Shown piece after piece: positions 40,108 to 49,035 of a stretch of DNA of 64,000 nucleotides. The stretch's first letter is position 1; every line of letters starts with the position of its first letter. The notes under the pieces are model-generated. The model did not search any database. It worked only from the letters and a program-made list of their open reading frames with translations, and had not been told where the DNA came from. The stretch is from Enhydrobacter aerosaccus (GTDB lineage Bacteria; Pseudomonadota; Alphaproteobacteria; Reyranellales; Reyranellaceae), in assembly GCA_903832005.1 (NCBI GenBank), contig CAIKZO010000011.1:1-64000 (forward strand), written 5' to 3'. The position numbers and the translations under genes are program-made.

Positions 40108-40463
40108 TGTGGGAGCTCACCAAGTCGTTCCGCTTCGACGCCTCGCACACGCTCGACCGCAGCATCGCGACCGAGGCGAGTCGGCGCATTCACGGCCATT
40201 CCTACCGCGCCGAAGTGACGGTGCGCGGCGAGACCGATCCTGTGACTGGCATGGTCGTCGATTTCGGCCAGCTCGAGCTGGTCATGGCGGAAGCGCACGT
40301 CGTCGACCATCGCATGCTCGACGACGTGGCGGGGCTTGGTCCGGCGACGATGGAGAATCTCGCGGCCTGGATCTGGCGCAAGCTGGCGCCGACCACGAAA
40401 GGCCTCGTGAAGGTGACTGTCTTCCGTGACAGCCAGAGCGAATCGGTGACCTTCCGCGGCTGA
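40107..40463 (+). CDS. queD: QueD-like 6-pyruvoyl/6-carboxytetrahydropterin synthase, Ser at the Cys position
   Basis: A 118-residue T-fold protein. Zinc ligands are H14, H29 and H31 (FDASHTLD, RRIHGHSYRAE). The motif Cys that sits four residues before the first His of HGH in E. coli QueD (CGRLHGHSF) is Ser25 here (SRRIHGHSY). The C-terminal DHRMLDDV and PATMENLAAWIW are family-typical. The queE neighbour supports a queuosine role, but the missing Cys leaves catalysis open. Confidence 0.85.
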   Translation: MWELTKSFRFDASHTLDRSIATEASRRIHGHSYRAEVTVRGETDPVTGMVVDFGQLELVMAEAHVVDHRMLDDVAGLGPATMENLAAWIWRKLAPTTKGLVKVTVFRDSQSESVTFRG

Positions 40464-40465
40464 TC

Positions 40466-41209
40466 TCAGCCCGGGGTCATGCCTTGTGCCTGGAACACCG
40501 CGAGGGCTGCCGGGCTCTTCAGGAAATCGAGGAAGGCCTTGGCGGCGACCGCGCTCATGGTGTCCGCAGCGGCGGCGGACCTGAAGACGAATTCCTGCTG
40601 CAGATCGAGCGGGAAGGGCCCCACGACATCGACGCCGGGCACTGCCAGGACGTTGAGCAGAAACACGCCCAGCTCGGCCTCGCGATTGCTCACGGCGAGC
40701 GGGATATCGGCCGGTGTGGCTTGCGGCTTGATCTTGGCTTTCATCTCCTCGGCGATGCCGAGCGTCTCGAAAGTCTTCAGCACCACCGCGCCGGCGGCAC
40801 TCGCTGGCACGGTCGCGACCGACTGTGCGTTCAGGAGCGTCTGCTTGAAGGCGTCGGGCGTGCTGATGTCCGGCTTCGGCGTCCCGGTGCGCACGCCGAC
40901 GCCGAAGCCGACGCGCGCGACGTCGGCGCTCGATTCGAGGATCAGGCGCGCTTTTGCTCCGGCATCCGCGAACACTTCCCGCGGCACGACGACGACATCG
41001 AAGTGATCGCCGCTCGTCGCCATCTTGATCAACTCGGGCGTCGCGCCGAAGTGGATGACGAGCTTGTGGCCCGTCGCGCTCTCGAACTGGGGCGCGAGGA
41101 TTTTCAGTGGCCCGGCGATGCCGCCGCCGGCGAGGACCTGAAGATCGGCAGCGTGGGTCATCGAGCTGAAGCCAAAGAACAAGGTGAAGACGAAGCCGAC
41201 GACCTTCAT
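40466..41209 (-). CDS. Periplasmic substrate-binding protein, ModA-like
   Basis: A 247-residue exported protein with a Sec signal (MKVVGFVFTLFFGFSSMTHA), then the type-2 periplasmic fold: LQVLAGGGIAGPLKILAPQF, SGDHFDVVVVPREVFAD and SVATVPASAAGAVVLKTFET, as in ModA-like receptors for oxyanions or small acids. No permease or ATPase is adjacent. The ATG lies on the last base of the phaC stop (TGATG), so it is expressed with PHA synthase. The ligand is unknown. Confidence 0.82.
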   Translation of the reverse strand: MKVVGFVFTLFFGFSSMTHAADLQVLAGGGIAGPLKILAPQFESATGHKLVIHFGATPELIKMATSGDHFDVVVVPREVFADAGAKARLILESSADVARVGFGVGVRTGTPKPDISTPDAFKQTLLNAQSVATVPASAAGAVVLKTFETLGIAEEMKAKIKPQATPADIPLAVSNREAELGVFLLNVLAVPGVDVVGPFPLDLQQEFVFRSAAAADTMSAVAAKAFLDFLKSPAALAVFQAQGMTPG

Positions 41210-43038
41210 CAGTCGATCAGCCGGACTTTGACGTAGCTGCCCGGCGCATCCTCGATCGCGGGCAGGTCGCCGGCACCGGGCACACGCGCCGGCACCTTGG
41301 CGCCGGACTTCTCCGAGAGCCACTTGTCCCAATCGTTCCACCACGAGCCCGGATACTCCGTCGCGCCCGCGCGCCACTCTTCGAGGCTCGCCGGATTCTT
41401 CGGCGTCTCGTTCAGCCAGTGCTGGTACTTCTTGGCCGACGGCGGATTGACCACGCCCGCGATATGGCCGGAACCCGCGAGCATGAAGCGCGCCGGCCCA
41501 CTGAACAGTTGCGTGGCCTTGTAGACCGACCGGGCGGGGGCGATGTGGTCGTCCTTGCCGGCCTGGATGTACACCGGCGTGGTGATCTTGCGCAGGTCGA
41601 TCGGCACGTTGTCGATGACGAGGCCGCCCGGCTGCGCCAGCAGGTTCTTCTGGTACATGTTGCGCAGGTAATACATGTGCATCGCCGCCGGCATGCGCGT
41701 GGCGTCGGCGTTCCAGTACAGAAGGTCGAAGGGGAAGGGATCTTTACCCATCAGGTAGTTGTTCACGACGAACGACCAGATGAGGTCGTTGGCGCGTAGC
41801 ATGTTGAAGGTCGTGGCCATCTCGGTGCCGTCGAGATAGCCCTTCTTGGACATTACTTCCTGGACGCCGGCCAACTGGTCCTCGTCGATGAAGACGCCGA
41901 GTTCGCCAGGCTCGGTGAAGTCGACCTGGGCGGTGAAGAAGGTGCAGGCCGCGATCCGGTCGTCATTGCGCGCCGCCATGTAGGCCAGCGTCGTGGCCAT
42001 CAGGGTGCCGCCGATGCAGTAGCCGATCGCCGAAACCTTCTTTTCGCCGGTCGCTTTCTCGATGGCGTCGAGCGCGGCGAGCGGGCCGTGTTTCATGTAG
42101 TCGTCGAACACCAGGCCGGTCAGTCGCTCGTCGGGATTGACCCACGAGATCACGAACACCGTGTAGCCAGCCTCGGTCGCCCACTTGATGAAGGAGTTCT
42201 GCGGCTTGAGATCGAGGATGTAGAACTTGTTGATCCACGGCGGCACGATCAGCAGCGGCATCGCATAGACCTCGTCGGTCAGCGGCGCGTACTGGATGAG
42301 CTGCATCACCTCGTTCTGGTAGACGACCTTGCCAGGCGAGGTGGCGACGTTTTCGCCGACCTTGAAGGCATTCATGTCGGTCTGGCGGATCGCGAGCTTG
42401 CCCTTGCCACGCTCGAGGTCGGTCAGCAGGTTCTGCAGGCCCTTGACCAGGTTCTCGCCCTTGGTCTCGACGGTCGCCTTCAAGACCTGCGGGTTGGTCA
42501 TCGCGAAATTGGAGGGCGACATCGCGTCGATGAACTGGCGCGTGTAAAAGTCGACCTTCTGCGCGGTCTTGGCGTCGACGCCGTCGACCTCCTTCACGGT
42601 GCCCTGCAGCCAGCGCGCGGTCAGCAGGTAGGACTGCTTCAGGTAGTCGAATACGACTTCCTCTTTCCAGGCCGGATCGTTGAAGCGCTTGTCCCCCTTG
42701 GCCGGCTCGACGACCGGCGCGACCGTCTGGCCCATCAGGCGTTGGGTCGTTGCCTGCCAGAGCTGCAGATACTGCTGCCAAAGCTCCATTTGGGCTTCGA
42801 GGAGCTTGTTGGGATCGGCCAGCATCTTGGCCGTGAAATCCATGAACGTCTGGGTAAGACGGAGAGGGTCCGCCGCGGCCTGGCCGTCGCCGGCCTGGTA
42901 GCGCTCGGAGAAACCTTGCAGCAGCTTCTGGCTGCGCTCGGCAATATCCTTGAAAGCCGCCTGCATCTTTTCCGATTCAGCGGTCGAAAGGCCTGGCATG
43001 GCCATGCCCGGACCACCGGGCGCAGACGTCTCGGACAT
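41209..43038 (-). CDS. phaC: Class I poly(R)-hydroxyalkanoate synthase
   Basis: A 609-residue polymerase that makes PHA granules from 3-hydroxyacyl-CoA. The lipase-like box is GYCIGG with the catalytic Cys; Asp (QAGKDDHIAP) and His (LAGSGHIAGVVNPP) complete the triad. The N-terminal domain has the family patterns RWLQGTVKEVDG and PPWINKFYILDLKPQNSFIK. Length and the absence of PhaE fit class I. The ATG at 43038 is preceded by AAGGGG. A TTGACC/TACCTA promoter lies upstream. The ModA-like gene follows in the same unit. Confidence 0.96.
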   Translation of the reverse strand: MSETSAPGGPGMAMPGLSTAESEKMQAAFKDIAERSQKLLQGFSERYQAGDGQAAADPLRLTQTFMDFTAKMLADPNKLLEAQMELWQQYLQLWQATTQRLMGQTVAPVVEPAKGDKRFNDPAWKEEVVFDYLKQSYLLTARWLQGTVKEVDGVDAKTAQKVDFYTRQFIDAMSPSNFAMTNPQVLKATVETKGENLVKGLQNLLTDLERGKGKLAIRQTDMNAFKVGENVATSPGKVVYQNEVMQLIQYAPLTDEVYAMPLLIVPPWINKFYILDLKPQNSFIKWATEAGYTVFVISWVNPDERLTGLVFDDYMKHGPLAALDAIEKATGEKKVSAIGYCIGGTLMATTLAYMAARNDDRIAACTFFTAQVDFTEPGELGVFIDEDQLAGVQEVMSKKGYLDGTEMATTFNMLRANDLIWSFVVNNYLMGKDPFPFDLLYWNADATRMPAAMHMYYLRNMYQKNLLAQPGGLVIDNVPIDLRKITTPVYIQAGKDDHIAPARSVYKATQLFSGPARFMLAGSGHIAGVVNPPSAKKYQHWLNETPKNPASLEEWRAGATEYPGSWWNDWDKWLSEKSGAKVPARVPGAGDLPAIEDAPGSYVKVRLID

Positions 43039-43145
43039 GCGTTTCCCCTTCCGAATCATTGGCTTTGCGCCGTTTCTTGCGGTATTTTCAGCGACCGGCA
43101 ACTACACCTTGTGGGGGAGGCCGGGGCAGCGTCAACCGCGCTCAT

Positions 43146-43174
43146 TAGGTAGGCTGCGACAAAGCTAGGGTCAA
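43146..43174 (-). promoter_or_regulatory. Candidate phaC promoter
   Basis: On the minus strand, TTGACC (43174-43169) and TACCTA (43151-43146) are 17 bp apart, about 110 bp upstream of phaC. The -10 match is partial, so confidence is low. Confidence 0.35.
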
Positions 43175-43221
43175 ACTTCCTTCGGTGGTCCGCTAAAACG
43201 AGTGCGGGCAGCCAAGTACCA

Positions 43222-45414
43222 ATGAACAAGCGGATGGCACTGATGCGGGGATATCGGGACATGATCGGCGGGGGCCGTCTCAAGGCCAGCCTGCTTCTCG
43301 GTGTGTCAACGATGGCCCTGCTGGCCGGTTGCGACTGGTTCGACGGCAACACTCCGGTGAGCAGCCGCCAGGTCCGCCCCGGCGCCGAGCGCTCGGTCGC
43401 GGTGTCCGCCGGCCTGCCGTCCGCCGGCAAGGGTCGGCAATACGATTCGGGCATCGGCCCCGTCGATGAAACACGCGGCGGCCCCCAGATCGGCTCGGTC
43501 GTGGCGGGCAAGGGTGGGCAGAAGGCCCAGCAGGAAGCACAGGCCAAGGCTGCGCTGGATGCCGATCGCAAAGCGCGCGCCGAGAGCGACATACAGATTG
43601 CCGAGCGCAAGGCCACCGATGCAGAGGTTGCTGGCGCCAAGCCGCCGGTCGCGACCGCGGCTGCTGGGACGCCTCCGGCGCCAGTTAGCGCAGTTAGCGC
43701 TACCCCGCAGGCGCCTGACGCGCCCGTAAGCTCGACACCGATTCCGCCGCCGACGCAGACTGCCGCCGCCACGCCGCCGGCCTCTGCGGCGGAGCCTGCT
43801 CCGGCCACGCCACCGGTGACCGTCGCCGCCACGCCGCCTCCGCCGGTGCCATCGCGTCCCGCCGATCCCAACAAGGCCTTCGAGCCTCCGCCTGGCTGGG
43901 CGCCGCCCGGGCAGGCCGCACCGATCGTGACTGCCTCCGCAGTGGTCCCGGCTGCTCCGGCCGCTGCGCCGGCCCCGTCGTCCGACGCCGTGACTTCAAG
44001 CACGCTGCTGCCGACGCAGCCGGCGCCGGCTCAACCCGCGGCCGTTCCATCGGCCCCCGTTCAATCGCCTCAGGTCGCGAGCGCGACACTGGCGCCGCCG
44101 CCGGTCCAGGAGACTGTTGCCGCGCCAGTACCGGCCGTTGCCTCGGCACCGGCCCGTCCGGCCAATCCGAACAAGGCTTTCGAGCCGCCCCCCGGTTGGG
44201 TGCCGCCTGGCCGGACTGAGGCGCCGATCGTGACGGCCTCCGCGACGCCGCCAGCCATGCCGGCTGCGCCGCCGGTTCAGGAGACTGTCGCCGCTCCACC
44301 GCCCGCACCGGCTCGCGTGCCTGTGCCGGTCGTTGCCTCGGCGCCGGCCCGTCCGGCCAATCCGAACAAGGCCTTCGAGCCGCCGCCCGGTTGGACGCCG
44401 CCCGGCCAGCCCGCAGCGCCGATCGTGACGGCCTCCGCGACGCCGCCGATCACGCCAGCTGCGCCGACGACGTCCCGGAACAAGTCCACGGATCTCGAGA
44501 CATCGACGACATTGCTGCCGACGCAACCGGCGCCCGCGCAAACACCTCCGGCGCCGCCGGCCCAGGTCGCGAGCGCATCGCTGCCGATCGTCCAGGAGAC
44601 CGTCGCCGCACCGCCTCCGCCGCCCGCGCCGATGCCTGCACCGGCCGTTGCCTCGGCGGCGCCTCGTGCGCAGAGTCCGAACAAGGCTTTTGAACCGCCG
44701 CCGGGCTGGACGCCTCCGGCGACTGCACCCGCCGCGCCTGTCGCGTCGACTGTCTCACAGTCGCAACAGATGACGACGTCCACGACCGTGCTGCCGACAC
44801 AGACTCCGGCGACGCAGGCCGTGCAGACCGCGAGCATGGCGCCGCCGCCGGCACCGTCTCCGGCGCCCGTCGTCGCGACGCCGATGCCGGAACCTGTTCC
44901 CGCTCCGCCGGCACCGCCGCCGGCTCCCGTGACGGTCACCGCATCGCCTCCGCCGCCGACTGAAGTGGCCCCAGCGCCGCCGGTGGATGCCAAGGCCGAT
45001 ATCGCGCGCGCCCAGTCGGGCTCGGTGCCGTTCAGCACCATTACCTCGCCGCCGGGCGGTCCCCTGCAGGTCGCGGTGATCCAGTTCGGCCGTGCGTCGT
45101 CCGGCCTGGGCGGCCGCGACAGCGAGATCCTGCAGAAGGTGGCGAAGATCCAGAAGAAGAACGGCGGCACCGTGCGCGTCGTGGCCCACGCCCAGGAGGA
45201 CGTGACCGGCTCGTCGGCCAGCCAGATCGAGCGCGGCAACTACGACGTCTCGCGCCGTCGCGCACTGGCGATCGCCAATCAGCTGATGGCTCTCGGCGTG
45301 CCGCGCAGCGCCATCATTGCCGAAGCTGCTTCCGACGCCGAACCGGTCTTTGCCACCAACACCGCTCGCGGCGTCGCCGCCAACCGGCGCGCCGAGATCT
45401 TCCTCGACCTCTAG
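43222..45414 (+). CDS. Proline-rich lipoprotein with C-terminal OmpA-like domain
   Basis: A 730-residue envelope protein. A signal peptide ends in lipobox ALLAGC (Cys about 37). About residues 140-600 are Pro/Ala-rich and disordered, with four copies of PNKAFEPPPGW (codons at 43867, 44167, 44362, 44677). The C-terminal 120 residues form an OmpA/peptidoglycan-associated fold (FGRASSGLGGRDSEILQKVA ... RRRALAIANQLMALGV ... ANRRAEIFLDL). The likely role is tethering the outer membrane to peptidoglycan across a long spacer. The ATG at 43222 has a weak ribosome-binding site; 43234 and 43261 are alternatives. Confidence 0.82.
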   Translation: MNKRMALMRGYRDMIGGGRLKASLLLGVSTMALLAGCDWFDGNTPVSSRQVRPGAERSVAVSAGLPSAGKGRQYDSGIGPVDETRGGPQIGSVVAGKGGQKAQQEAQAKAALDADRKARAESDIQIAERKATDAEVAGAKPPVATAAAGTPPAPVSAVSATPQAPDAPVSSTPIPPPTQTAAATPPASAAEPAPATPPVTVAATPPPPVPSRPADPNKAFEPPPGWAPPGQAAPIVTASAVVPAAPAAAPAPSSDAVTSSTLLPTQPAPAQPAAVPSAPVQSPQVASATLAPPPVQETVAAPVPAVASAPARPANPNKAFEPPPGWVPPGRTEAPIVTASATPPAMPAAPPVQETVAAPPPAPARVPVPVVASAPARPANPNKAFEPPPGWTPPGQPAAPIVTASATPPITPAAPTTSRNKSTDLETSTTLLPTQPAPAQTPPAPPAQVASASLPIVQETVAAPPPPPAPMPAPAVASAAPRAQSPNKAFEPPPGWTPPATAPAAPVASTVSQSQQMTTSTTVLPTQTPATQAVQTASMAPPPAPSPAPVVATPMPEPVPAPPAPPPAPVTVTASPPPPTEVAPAPPVDAKADIARAQSGSVPFSTITSPPGGPLQVAVIQFGRASSGLGGRDSEILQKVAKIQKKNGGTVRVVAHAQEDVTGSSASQIERGNYDVSRRRALAIANQLMALGVPRSAIIAEAASDAEPVFATNTARGVAANRRAEIFLDL
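43867..44709 (+). repeat. Four dispersed copies of the PNKAFEPPPGW coding repeat
   Basis: The 11-residue unit begins at 43867, 44167, 44362 and 44677 (spacings 300, 195 and 315 bp). It is followed by APPGQ, VPPGR, TPPGQ and TPPAT. Longer flanking matches (APIVTASA, VQETVAA) show that whole segments of the gene were duplicated. Confidence 0.85.
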
Positions 45415-45447
45415 TCGCTCAACGACCTCTCAATCTGGACAAAGAAA

Positions 45448-46704
45448 ATGGACGATAGTGAATTCCACCGCCTGAAGCGCCTGCCGCCTTACGTGTTCGC
45501 GGAAGTGAACGCCATGAAGGCGCGCGCCCGTGGCGCCGGACAGGACGTGATCGACCTCGGCATGGGCAATCCCGACCTGCCGACCGCGCCGCATATCGTT
45601 GCAAAGCTCGCCGAAGCCGCCGCCAATCCGCGCGCGCACGGCTACTCCGCCTCGCGCGGCATTCCGGGCCTGCGCAAGGCACAGGCGGCGTACTACCAGC
45701 GCCGCTTCAACGTCGACCTCGATCCCGAAAGCGAGATCATCGTCACGCTGGGATCGAAGGAGGGGCTGGCCAACCTCGCGCAGGCGATCACCTCGCCGGG
45801 CGATAAGGTGCTGGTGCCGAACCCCAGCTATCCGATCCATCCGTACGGCTTCATCATCGCCGGGGGCTCGGTGCGCCACATTCCGGTCCCGGGCTCGACC
45901 TCGATCGAAGAATTCCTGCCGGCGCTCGAGCGTGCCGTGCGGCACGCAGTGCCCAAGCCCCTCGCGTTGGTGCTGAACTATCCGTCGAACCCGACGGCGC
46001 AGGTCGTCGATCTCGATTTCTATGCCGCGATCGTCGACTTCTGCAAACGCCAGGGCATCTGGATCCTGTCGGATCTCGCCTATGCCGAGATCTACTTCGA
46101 CGGTGTGCCGCCGCCGTCGGTGTTGCAGGTGCCGGGCGCGCGCGAGATCGCCATCGAGTTCACCTCGATGAGCAAGACCTACTCGATGGCGGGCTGGCGC
46201 ATGGGCTTCGCCGCCGGCAACAAGACGCTGATCCAGGCGCTGACGCGCATCAAGTCGTACCTGGACTACGGCGCCTTCACGCCGATCCAGGTGGCGGCAA
46301 CGGCCGCGCTGAACGGGCCTCAGGACTGCATCGTCGAGGCGCGCAACACCTACAAGGAACGCCGCGACGTGCTGATCGAGGGATTGACCGCGGCGGGTTG
46401 GGACCTGCCGGCGCCGTCGGCCTCGATGTTCGCCTGGGCGCCGATTCCCAAGCCGTTCGCCGAGCTGGGCTCGCTCGCTTTCTCGAAGCTTCTGCTGACG
46501 CAGGCCAATGTCGCGCTCTCGCCGGGCATTGGCTTCGGCGAGCACGGCGATGGCTATGTCCGTATTGCCCTCGTCGAGAACAAGCACCGCATTCGGCAGG
46601 CGGTGCGCAACATCAAGGCTGTCCTCGCCGATCCGTCGCGCTCGATCGATCTCTATCTGCGCGGTGTTGGGGACAATATTACCCCCCTGAAGGCTCGCGC
46701 CTGA
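45448..46704 (+). CDS. alaC: AlaC-like PLP aminotransferase (class I/II)
   Basis: A 418-residue enzyme closely resembling E. coli AlaC glutamate-pyruvate transaminase: FHRLKRLPPYVFAEVNAMKA, DLGMGNPDLPTAPHIV, GSKEGLANLAQAITSPGD, VPNPSYPIHPYGFIIAGGS and the PLP Lys in EFTSMSKTYSMAGWRMGF. The downstream gene is homoserine dehydrogenase, 26 bp away, so an aspartate-family role (LL-diaminopimelate aminotransferase) is an alternative. The ATG follows only a weak ribosome-binding site. Confidence 0.9.
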   Translation: MDDSEFHRLKRLPPYVFAEVNAMKARARGAGQDVIDLGMGNPDLPTAPHIVAKLAEAAANPRAHGYSASRGIPGLRKAQAAYYQRRFNVDLDPESEIIVTLGSKEGLANLAQAITSPGDKVLVPNPSYPIHPYGFIIAGGSVRHIPVPGSTSIEEFLPALERAVRHAVPKPLALVLNYPSNPTAQVVDLDFYAAIVDFCKRQGIWILSDLAYAEIYFDGVPPPSVLQVPGAREIAIEFTSMSKTYSMAGWRMGFAAGNKTLIQALTRIKSYLDYGAFTPIQVAATAALNGPQDCIVEARNTYKERRDVLIEGLTAAGWDLPAPSASMFAWAPIPKPFAELGSLAFSKLLLTQANVALSPGIGFGEHGDGYVRIALVENKHRIRQAVRNIKAVLADPSRSIDLYLRGVGDNITPLKARA

Positions 46705-46730
46705 AGCCAAGCTGTCGTATCAGGCGCCCC

Positions 46731-48023
46731 ATGACACAACCTCTCAAAATCGGCATCGCCGGCCTCGGCACGGTGGGCGCTGGCGTGGTCAAGCTTCTGG
46801 CCGAACACGGCCGCCTGCTGGCACTGCGCGGCGGTCGGCCGCTGAAGCTCGTCGCCGTGAGCGCGCGCTCGAAGGCCAAGAAGCGCGACATCGACCTGTC
46901 CAAGGTGCGTTGGGAACGCGATCCGCTGGCGCTGGCGACGGCCCCGGACATCGACGTCGTCATCGAACTGATCGGCGGCTCGAGCGGCGTGGCGCGCAAG
47001 CTGGTCCAGACGGCGTTACGCCAGGGCAAGCACGTCATCACCGCGAACAAGGCGTTGCTCGCCCATCACGGCGCCGAGCTTGCGGCACTAGCTGAGAAGA
47101 AGGGCAAAGCGCTCGCGTTCGAGGCGGCGGTGGCGGGCGGTATTCCGGTCATCAAGGCCTTGCGCGAGGGGCTGGTCGGCAACCGTGTGAGCCGGCTCTA
47201 CGGCATCCTGAACGGCACCTGTAACTACATCCTGACGACGATGCGCGAGACCGGCCGCGATTTCGGTACCGTGCTCGCCGAGGCACAGGCTGCGGGTTAC
47301 GCCGAAGCCGATCCGACCTTCGACGTCGATGGCATCGACGCCGCGCATAAGCTCGCCGTGCTGACGGGCGCGGCGTTCGGCACCAAGGTGAACTTCGACG
47401 GCATTCATGTCGAAGGCATCCGCCGGGTGACGGCCGCGGACATCCAGTTTGCCGAGGAACTGGGTTATCGCATCAAGCTGCTGGGCCTTGCCCGCAAGAC
47501 GCCCTACGGCATCGAGCAGCGCGTACATCCCTGCATGGTGTCGCTCAAGGCGCCGATCGCGCACATCGAGGGCGTGTTCAACGCCGTCGTGGTCGAGGGC
47601 GACTTCGTCGGCACGACCATGTTCCAGGGCCGTGGCGCGGGGCAGGGGCCGACCGCTTCCGCCGTGGTCGCCGATCTGGTCGACGTGGCACGCGGACATC
47701 TCATGCCGGCCTTCGTCGTGCCGGCGGACCGTCTTGCGGACACGAAAGTCTCGCCGATGGGCCGTCACTTCGGCGCATACTATATGCGGCTCACGGTCCA
47801 GGACCGTCCGGGCGTCATCGCCGCGATCTCGGGCATTCTTGCGAAGGACCGGATCTCGGTCGAGGGTATGCTCCAGCGTGGCCGGTCGCAGTCGGGCGAG
47901 GTCCCGGTGGTGATCACCACGCATGAGACGGAAGAGGCCGCGATGCAGCGCGCGGTTGCACGGATATCAAAGTTGAAAGCGGTGGCCGAAGAGCCCTGCA
48001 TCATTCGTATCGAACAGTTTTAG
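46731..48023 (+). CDS. hom: Homoserine dehydrogenase with ACT domain
   Basis: A 430-residue NAD(P)-dependent enzyme converting aspartate semialdehyde to homoserine for Thr and Met synthesis. N-terminal Rossmann motif GIAGLGTVGAGVVKLL; catalytic-domain stretch YGILNGTCNYILTTM and AEAQAAGYAEADPTFDVDG; C-terminal ACT domain from about residue 345 (RLTVQDRPGVIAAISGILA) for feedback by Thr. The ATG at 46731 fits; a long frame to 46398 lies in the aminotransferase gene. glpX begins 16 bp later. Confidence 0.96.
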   Translation: MTQPLKIGIAGLGTVGAGVVKLLAEHGRLLALRGGRPLKLVAVSARSKAKKRDIDLSKVRWERDPLALATAPDIDVVIELIGGSSGVARKLVQTALRQGKHVITANKALLAHHGAELAALAEKKGKALAFEAAVAGGIPVIKALREGLVGNRVSRLYGILNGTCNYILTTMRETGRDFGTVLAEAQAAGYAEADPTFDVDGIDAAHKLAVLTGAAFGTKVNFDGIHVEGIRRVTAADIQFAEELGYRIKLLGLARKTPYGIEQRVHPCMVSLKAPIAHIEGVFNAVVVEGDFVGTTMFQGRGAGQGPTASAVVADLVDVARGHLMPAFVVPADRLADTKVSPMGRHFGAYYMRLTVQDRPGVIAAISGILAKDRISVEGMLQRGRSQSGEVPVVITTHETEEAAMQRAVARISKLKAVAEEPCIIRIEQF

Positions 48024-48038
48024 GACCTGGAGGAAACG

Positions 48039-49022
48039 ATGGCCGCAGAAGCCAAGATGGACCGCAACCTCGCACTCGAAGCCGTGCGCGTCACCGAAGC
48101 TGCCGCCCTGGCCGCCTCGAAGCTGATGGGGCGTGGCGATGAGAAGATGGCCGACCAGGCCGCGGTCGATGCCATGCGCACGTCGCTGAACGCTTTGTCG
48201 ATCGACGGAACTGTCGTTATCGGCGAAGGCGAGCGCGACGAAGCGCCGATGCTCTACATCGGTGAGAAGGTCGGCACCGGCGGTCCCAAGATCGACATCG
48301 CCCTCGACCCGCTTGAAGGCACGACCATCACCGCCAAGGGCCTGCCCAATGCGCTGGCGGTCATGGCGATGGCGGAGGACGGTGGCTTCCTCAACGCGCC
48401 CGACGTCTACATGGACAAGATCGCTGTCGGCGCCGGCCTGCCGGAAGGCATCGTCGATCTCGACAAGACTCCGGCTCAGAACCTGGCCGACGTCGCCAAG
48501 GCCAAGAAGATCGGCGTGCCGAACCTGGTCGTCTGCATCCTTGACCGGCCGCGCCACTCCGAGCTGATCGCCAAGGTGCGCGAGGCGGGAGCCCGCATCG
48601 TGCTGATCGGCGACGGCGACGTATCGGGCGTGATCGCGACCTCGACCGGCGACTCCGGCATCGACATCTACATGGGCTCGGGCGGCGCACCTGAAGGCGT
48701 GCTGGCAGCCGCGGCGTTGCGCTGCATCGGTGGCCAGATCCAGGGCCGCCTGCTGTTCCGCAACGACGACGAGAAGGGTCGCGCCAAGAAGTGGGGCATC
48801 ACCGATCTCAATCGCAAGTATTCGATGCTCGAAATGGCCAAGGGCGACGTGATGTTCGCGGCCACCGGTGTCACCAACGGCTCGATGCTGAAGGGCGTGC
48901 GCCGCTTCGGTAACGGTGCCGAGACGCACTCGATCATCATGCGGTCGAAGACCGGCACGGTGCGGTGGATTTCTGCCCATCACAATTTCTCGATAAAGAC
49001 TGGCCTGCCGAGCTGGGCCTAG
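48039..49022 (+). CDS. glpX: Fructose-1,6-bisphosphatase class II
   Basis: A 327-residue GlpX-type gluconeogenic phosphatase. Motifs are GEGERDEAPMLYIGEKVG, DIALDPLEGTTITAKGLPN (metal-binding Asp/Glu), GDGDVSGVIATS and YMGSGGAPEGVLAAAALR. Start ATG at 48039 follows CTGGAGGAAACG. It is in line with hom, 16 bp apart, a common alphaproteobacterial order (hom-glpX-recJ). Confidence 0.97.
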   Translation: MAAEAKMDRNLALEAVRVTEAAALAASKLMGRGDEKMADQAAVDAMRTSLNALSIDGTVVIGEGERDEAPMLYIGEKVGTGGPKIDIALDPLEGTTITAKGLPNALAVMAMAEDGGFLNAPDVYMDKIAVGAGLPEGIVDLDKTPAQNLADVAKAKKIGVPNLVVCILDRPRHSELIAKVREAGARIVLIGDGDVSGVIATSTGDSGIDIYMGSGGAPEGVLAAAALRCIGGQIQGRLLFRNDDEKGRAKKWGITDLNRKYSMLEMAKGDVMFAATGVTNGSMLKGVRRFGNGAETHSIIMRSKTGTVRWISAHHNFSIKTGLPSWA

Positions 49023-49035
49023 TCATGCTGGGAGG

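Noticed and set aside
43867..44709. Regularly recurring 33-bp units that might suggest a CRISPR or tandem array
   Set aside because: They are in-frame codons of a proline-rich protein with uneven spacing (300, 195, 315 bp) and related flanks, not spacers.
43056..45239. Long glycine/alanine-rich frames on the minus strand opposite the proline-rich lipoprotein
   Set aside because: They mirror the GCC/CCG codons of the sense gene, have low-complexity sequence only, no ribosome-binding sites and no family motif.
45430..46710. A 426-codon minus-strand frame opposite the AlaC-like aminotransferase
   Set aside because: The plus frame has the PLP lysine and family motifs; the minus frame has no motif and spans intergenic sequence.
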